From NCBI GenBank assembly GCA_022539475.1, contig VCMS01000144.1, forward strand, positions 124,001 through 188,000: a DNA stretch of 64,000 bases, read 5' to 3'. Within the stretch, counting starts at the first letter, position 1; the number at the start of each line of letters is the position of its first letter. The DNA is from Gracilaria domingensis. Lineage: Eukaryota; Rhodophyta; Florideophyceae; Gracilariales; Gracilariaceae. Shown piece after piece: positions 58,175 through 64,000 of the stretch. The notes beneath the pieces were generated by a model that was given only the letters and a program-made list of their open reading frames with translations, did not search any database and had not been told where the DNA came from. The translations under genes were made by a program, and so were the position numbers.

Positions 58175-60600
58175 TTAATGCCCTTTTTGCGGTTTTTAAA
58201 TTTGCTTAATGAGCGCTCTATAAGCGTCCGATAGTGTAAAAGGCTCGTACGACAACAAAAAGCGGTAGACCTGTGAATGACATCAGCAGAACACAAAATC
58301 AGCGAACAAACCGCTTTTTTGAAGCTTTTCAGCACGAGTTGTAAAGGTTGTCTGAGTCTTTACTAAAAGATGCCTCCATGATGCACAATCTTTAATCAAA
58401 CTTCAGGCCAGTTTTAGGCACTGCTTAGAACTGTTTGCAGTTTGATTTTAGGCTGCTACGTTTTTCTTTCTCGTCAAAATGTTTTTTGTTTTCTTTCAAA
58501 TGGATTAAGATTTAAAATTATTGCATGAAACAGAGCTATCTACCTCGTTTCACTTCTTCACAATATATCAAGAGTAATATTGTTTTCAAGTGAATCATAA
58601 TTGTTGCAATTGTGCATGGAAAAGTTACACGTTATGAAAGGTATGTATTTGTACATTTACTGATATCATTTAAGAACATAACTGTTCATTCCCTTAAATC
58701 TGTACCCACCTTATACCCCTAATATGAAACAAATTCCAACCCCTCCAAACACCCCTAAAATCGTGGGTTCAGAAGGTTCAGATTGCAATTGCCCACTATG
58801 GACTCTCTGATCTGTACCCACCGAAAAGGGTACAGAACGGACATCAATATACCATTGACGTTAATTGCGTGCGCAACCTGCGATATAGAAGTTATAAGTT
58901 TCTATCCAATAAAATAACGTCTCCAGTTTTAAACTCTCATCTTTATTTTAAAGTTCTCTCAGCGATCACTCTTCCACTGTGTTCAATTATCAATTAAAGT
59001 TTAGAAGTTTTTCTTATTATGCTGAAACTCGATACTTCGATGACATTTGGTTTTAATTATAGTTTGATTGTGGTAGAAGAAATATATTGGAAATTGGAAT
59101 ATAGAATTTTGCGTGTACATCCTTGCATTACTCAGGAAGTGAGCTACTGTCTGAGCGTTAAAAACTTTTGATTCATACGACTCAGAATGCATTGCTTCGA
59201 AGTAGATAGAAGCATAATGAAAACCAGGTCATTTCTTTTGCACTTCTTTTTCCTATTTAATGCGGAGAGAAGTTTTTTATTACAGTACTAAATTAGAACT
59301 ATATAAAAATAGTTTTTTCTCGATAAGAACGCTAACAATTGATAGTGTTCTCTATCAAAACGTTTGCAAATATAAATCTCGATGTCTTTGCCTACTTATC
59401 GCTAATGCAACAGAGTAAAGGTTGATGGCTGTCTGGCCTTTTCAATTGTAAAGAAGGACGCCTGACATGTCGCAGTGTAAATACGCAATCGTTAAAACTG
59501 AGCTACAATGTGCTCGAAGCATCTATACAGAGTGACCTACTACCTCCTCTAGCGTGAGCTACAAGCCAATCACAGTGACCAAGACTGATATGGGCTTGTA
59601 AGTCTGCCTATTTGTTACAAATAGATCTCTTGCAATCAAATATTGCATTTAGAAAACTTCGTGACATCCTTCACTTGACCTATTTGATGTCACAAAATAG
59701 GCGGTAGAAAGAGGCTCTTAAGTTGCATAAGAGCAGGGTGCGACAACTAGTGCGCTAGCAATATACGATCCATCCCCATTTCTGTTTCGATTGGAGAAGC
59801 GCAATATGGAAGGTCATTTTTTCAAATCTTTGCTACCCAATCAAGATGTTAAATTTGCCTTCCAAGTGTCCAGCAAGCATGGAACAAAAACGGAAGTTCG
59901 TTATCACTACAATTAAGAAGAGGAGGATGAAAATCAACAATTACGCACTAGATCGACACAGCGAGAAAGAAGATCATTTCAAGGTCAATACAAAGTTGTT
60001 ACGAAAGTGGAAAAAGTAGAGGTGTTCAGTCACTTTCATACATACTGTGAGAAAAAAAAAGGAGGGGGCGGAGCGGACATGTTGGGGAAGTGGCTGAGAG
60101 TGGCCGTGACAATTAGAGGGATGCGAGAAGCCCTCACACTAATATACAAGTGCAAGCCAACCTGCTGAGAGAGAGAAGACGTCACGGAAGCAGATGTCTA
60201 AGGCACGGTAAGCACTCTCAGCAACGGTAAGAACTCTCGGCAACGGTAAGCAATTTCAGCAATGGTATGCCCAGTAAGCAGAACGGGCAATAAAACGCGA
60301 AATGACGAAGCAACGGAACAGAAGCAATACGTAGAAATAATGGGAGTGTTGCGTGGAGATGTCTGGTGGTTCTAGAACACTCCGAAATGATTCTTGATTG
60401 GACGAAGACATTATTTTCCTCCCTGATTCTCATGACATCGATCTGGGGAAGATCTTTCAGAACTCGCAACGTGGAGAATTGTCTGGAACCTTCTAAACAC
60501 CTCGTCAGAAGGCTTTGATTCGCTGGAAATGCCGGAGGAGGATCTAATAAGCGGCTTGTAGGGCGACAAAATGTCTACAAAATTCTTGCGAGGTGCGTAG
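58175..60600. other. AT-rich region without recognised genes
   Basis: Only short open frames are present. Three 19-base tandem units (ACGGTAAGCACTCTCAGCA type) lie at 60205-60261, with a weaker fourth to 60280. A purine run at 60050-60075 (AAAAAAAAAGGAGGGGG) could be an old polypurine tract. Confidence 0.5.
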
Positions 60601-60677
60601 AAATTAGAATAACGTAGAAATAATTTCTACAATATGCTATCCTCAAACAAAACCTAGGATAGAGTGTAGCAATCGTC

Positions 60678-60685
60678 TATATAAG
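60678..60685 (+). promoter_or_regulatory. TATA box of the element IV LTR/leader
   Basis: CTATATAAGC about 570 bases before the gag start, in a position expected for a promoter in the U3 part of an LTR. LTR borders were not found; a candidate right border is TGTTACA at 61236-61242. Confidence 0.4.
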
Positions 60686-60960
60686 CTGGTTGTAATTCGA
60701 GTTGACCCTTCTTCGGTCCTCTTCAACCATCCATCACCCACCACACCCCCACATAAACAGCAGCCCCTGCTGGTCAACCTTCCACTGAACGTTTTCCTTT
60801 CTTCTTCCATTTAGTGTGGTGGGCTTTCCTAAATTATTACCTATCCCCCCTTTTTTGGCCACTTGATGGTTCTGGCCTTTCTCTATTTTTCTTTTTTCTT
60901 TTCTTCTTTTCCTTCGCCTACCTCTCGGAATTGGCTAACGTTATTTCCTTTTATTATTTC

Positions 60961-61130
60961 GAGTTCGTGTCTGGATTTTGACACGGACTTTTGCCGAGTG
61001 GAGTCGAGCTTGTGTCTGAAGTTTGGCACGAGCTCTAGCCTTTTGGTTTTGAGTCTGTGTCTGGAGTTTGACACAGATTTTAGCCGAATTATTTCACGTC
61101 CTCGTCTGGAGTTGGCGTGGGCCCTAGCCG
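60961..61130 (+). repeat. Four tandem hairpin units in the element IV leader
   Basis: Units begin at 60961, 61005, 61051 and 61096 (period 44-46). Each has a GTGTCTGGAGTTTGACAC-like hairpin. The stems change together: TCGTGTC/GACACGG, CTTGTGTC/GGCACGAG and CTGTGTC/GACACAG. Confidence 0.6.
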
Positions 61131-61245
61131 TTTTCTTATTTGTTGCTTATTTTATTGTGCACATCTGCATATTGCCATTAATTTGGCTGGTACCCCCTGG
61201 CACTTCCGTTGGGTTTGTCATCACCGGCGTCATTCTGTTACAAAA

Positions 61246-63281
61246 ATGACGTCCACATGGTACCCCCAGCAAGGCCTCGTACCGCGTGAAGCTATTATGT
61301 CATTCAACGGGTCTTCCACAGATATCAGGAAGTTCCGCTTCTATTTTGCGAATGTTGCTACTCCTGGCATGGATGACGCTGACAGAGCTCTGAAGCTTCT
61401 TGGTTATTTGGAGGGAGAAGGTTTCCACTTTTGTTACGACACCTATGCCCCCGAATGGGTCTCTGACGAGCGAGCTTATGATTACGAGGGAGTGAAGCAA
61501 GCCCTCATTGACCGCTTTATGGCTGCAGTAGAACCGGAGGAGCAGATCCGTCGTGCCGTCGCTGCTCGTATAGACTACGAGGACCTTTTGGGGTCTCTAA
61601 AGAAGATGGACGCCTGCTTTGAGTTAGCAGGGTTCAATGAGAAAGCACATTTTGGCCTTCTCCGTAATGGTGCTATGGAGTATGCGGATCTGGCCCAGTT
61701 TCTGATCTTTCGCGGGTCTGACAATTATGAAGCCTTCAAGCGTCTCGTCAAATCCTTCGTTGCTGGAACGAAAGCCCTGGGTTCCTATGGAGCATTGAGT
61801 GCGCTTCCGCCGCCCAAGCAACTACTGCAGAGGCCGTGGAAGTCGAAGACCGCACGCCCGAGTGCAGCGCCACTAGAAGACAAAGTTGAGCGACTGGCTG
61901 AGCAGATGGCGGAGCTTCACCTCCTTGTGAAGAAGAACCAGAGTGGTGGACCTCGGCAAGAAATGGATCAGACGTGTTCTTACTGTCAGCAAATGGGTCA
62001 CTTTTCCAATCTTTGTGAGTTGAACCCACACCGCAGCACCCGTTGCGGTCGTTGTGGGAGACTGAGACATTCCGCCGTGACTTTTTGATCTTAGCCTAAG
62101 GACGACGCAGAACGCATATATCACTTGAAGGGGCGAGGCCGGAGTCAGCCGCCGAGAGGCCCTTGAAGGAGAGAAATGCCCTCAGTAAGGTTGAGGAGAA
62201 CCACGTTTCAGTTGTGGTTAATGACTTCGATGATGAGGAAGTTGTTACTGCAACGAAGAGAGATGCGGATGGTGCTCCTCTACCGAAGCAGCCGCGTATG
62301 GATGCGCTACCTGGTACCTCACCAGCGATGTTCCCACAGAACCAAGGCAATGGACCGGTCCCTAAACCTCCAGTCGGAAGCTCAAAGAACAAGTCAAAGC
62401 GCCGTAACACGTCGCGCTCGAAATCAAAGACCAAGCCTACAAATATCAAGATCCAGGAGCACATCGGCAAGTACAACGTCTACAAGGAACTTGCCAAAGC
62501 CCCGTCGGGTATTACATTCGGCCAGTTGGACCGTGATGATGCTGACGAAGCGAAGAAGGATCTTCAAGTGTCGAGCTTCGTGGGAGATCCGCTTCCAACG
62601 GAGCATTACCGTGCGCAAGCCGGACACGTGCCAGCCACAGACCTGGTGCCGCGAAAAAACAAAAATTCCGAATTTGAATCGGCACGCGCCCGCCATGAGG
62701 CGGTGCATAGCTCTGCTACCGTAACGCGCTGCGAACCGCCGCCACGGCACATGCCAGAAAACCACTAGTTGGCACGCCGCACAGCGAACCGTTCACAGTT
62801 ACTACGGGAGATTGCGCCGGAACGCCGGAAACTCGCCGTTCGAGAAGACCGAAGTTCGGTTACAGCCCCGCAACTTGGGAGCGAGAACCAGGAGCCTGGA
62901 AGCATGAGTGTCAGGAGAACACCATGGTCAAAATGGCCCTCGCCTGGCGTACAGGATGCATTGCCGTCAGGACGGAGGCCGCAAGCAACTGGTGAAGCCT
63001 ACGACGGGGGAAGCAACAATGACGCCTCGGGAGAGGATACATCGACAAAGCCGCATCCTGATCGGAAGTTCCTCGATGAGGAGTATGTCATCGACCGTCT
63101 GGTAAGTCACGGCTACGCCCCTGACAGGGAACTACTGTATCGAGTCTGTTTGTACGGCTACGCCTCTTCAGAGGATACGAACGAGCCCATTGAGCATCTG
63201 CCTCGCACCAAGGTCTTGCAGTTCCACCGTCGCACATGGACACCGATACTGGCTACGCTGGATAAATCACAAGTGGGTTGA
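61246..63281 (+). mobile_element. Element IV: gag plus chromodomain, no RT or integrase
   Basis: Gag from ATG 61246 to about 62090 has a capsid-like core (FNGSSTDIRKFRFYFANV, LKLLGYLEGEGFHFCYD) and zinc knuckles (CSYCQQMGHFSNLC and a second Cys/His cluster). It is unlike gag of I and A. The region 62163-62768 has the pre-protease linker pattern YNVYKELAKAPSGITFGQLD found upstream of retropepsin. A chromodomain (63081-63281; EYVIDRLV, IEHLPRTKV, LDKSQVG) follows with no polymerase or integrase between. It is a large internal deletion derivative or a parasite of a related chromovirus. Few breaks lie in the parts kept. Confidence 0.75.
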
Positions 63282-64000
63282 CCACCCACAACTTATGAGA
63301 TATGCGGTCTCAGACGTAATATGGCGCTTCATGCGGATGCAACTACGTTGATACTAATATGCCGCTCTATGCGGAAAGCCTTTGCTGAACAAACAAGCAG
63401 CGAAACGCGGAAGCCACTTACAATGGAGAAAAAGATGATGAAGAAAGAAGCCTAGGAAGAAGGAGAAGAAGCCAGGAAACTGGAAGGGAGACTACGAGGT
63501 TTTGTCGCTACAGCCGCTCTGCGAAGAGCTAGCCTTCTCTTTTGGGCCATTTGCAACAGCCTCGAACGGGGTATTGCCAACTGAGAAGGGGGAGAACAAG
63601 AAGAAAATTTTGAGCCATGCCGGCAACGGCCTAATGAACTACCTCTACTATACGGGCCATTCCTTGCCGTCTATACCCCCCTTTGGTGCCACTACATATC
63701 GCACATTGCCGAATCTCGTCGGTTTCTTTGCCGCAAAGAGGGATTTACATTTGCCATTACTGAGAAATTGCGCTTGACCGTTTTAGCTGTTCACGGTTTC
63801 ATGACCCAATTTATTTTTTTAGATGTATGCGCGCTCATGAATGCCTGCTATCTGTTTCACCGTTCTACGGCATGTACGCAGTCCGTTCGTTAACGGTACG
63901 GCTTCATTCGTGATGAAGGGTTGAGCTCTACAGTGCTAGTACACTGCACCGGACTTGTGCCGTATCCGTCACACCGCATTTCCGAAGATCTCGACATCAT
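63282..64000. other. Downstream part of element IV or flank
   Basis: A purine-rich stretch lies at about 63430-63500 (AGAAGGAGAAGAAG). A 91-codon frame at 63502-63777 has no recognised domain. The downstream LTR of element IV, if present, is not identifiable before the window ends. Confidence 0.35.

Noticed and set aside
1-64000. tRNA, rRNA or snRNA genes
   Set aside because: No cloverleaf with both A and B boxes or ribosomal core was recognised by eye; a covariance-model scan would be needed to exclude them.

Overview
The window is eukaryotic nuclear DNA dominated by transposable elements, with a few degraded or fragmentary host-like genes between them. Chromodomain-bearing Ty3/gypsy elements, a Plavaka/CACTA-like DNA transposon, mostly intronless gene remnants (Notchless, ribulose-phosphate 3-epimerase, a ketopantoate-reductase-like protein) and mid-range GC would fit a red alga of the Chondrus type. 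That assignment is inference; no single sequence here proves it.

Layout. 1-6.5 kb: unassigned sequence, a possible tiny spliced gene, and a heavily broken Notchless (NLE1) gene on the minus strand. 6.5-12.4 kb: palindrome array, degraded transposase copy 1, its upstream tandem repeats, and an N at 12288. 12.4-22.0 kb: chromovirus I (minus). 22.1-23.2 kb: GC-rich satellite. 23.2-25.8 kb: AT-rich DNA and an unknown gene cut by an LTR. 25.8-34.0 kb: chromovirus III (minus, lacking gag and its upstream LTR). 34.0-58.2 kb: a nest in which an LTR (type B) is split by complete chromovirus A (34401-57562, target duplication TCCAT). The gag of A is split in turn by about 11 kb (35.8-46.9 kb) holding four host-like gene remnants and transposase copy 2. 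58.2-60.6 kb: AT-rich DNA. 60.6-64 kb: element IV, a gag plus chromodomain element without reverse transcriptase or integrase.

The most interesting pattern is shared by chromoviruses I, III and A. Each has a long open reading frame on the opposite strand, between the chromodomain and the downstream LTR, convergent with pol and encoding related proteins that I do not recognise. The same three elements carry copies of their 3' polypurine tract (CTAAGGAGGG-type) at two internal sites in otherwise variable linkers. The two transposase copies are each bounded by arrays of near-perfect palindromes on one side and by three TGGACGACCC repeats on the other.

A caution. Transposase copy 1 differs from copy 2 largely by scattered one-base insertions, and these stop exactly at the N at 12288. 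Part of 8-12.3 kb is therefore probably unpolished long-read sequence, and lesions there should not be read as evolution.
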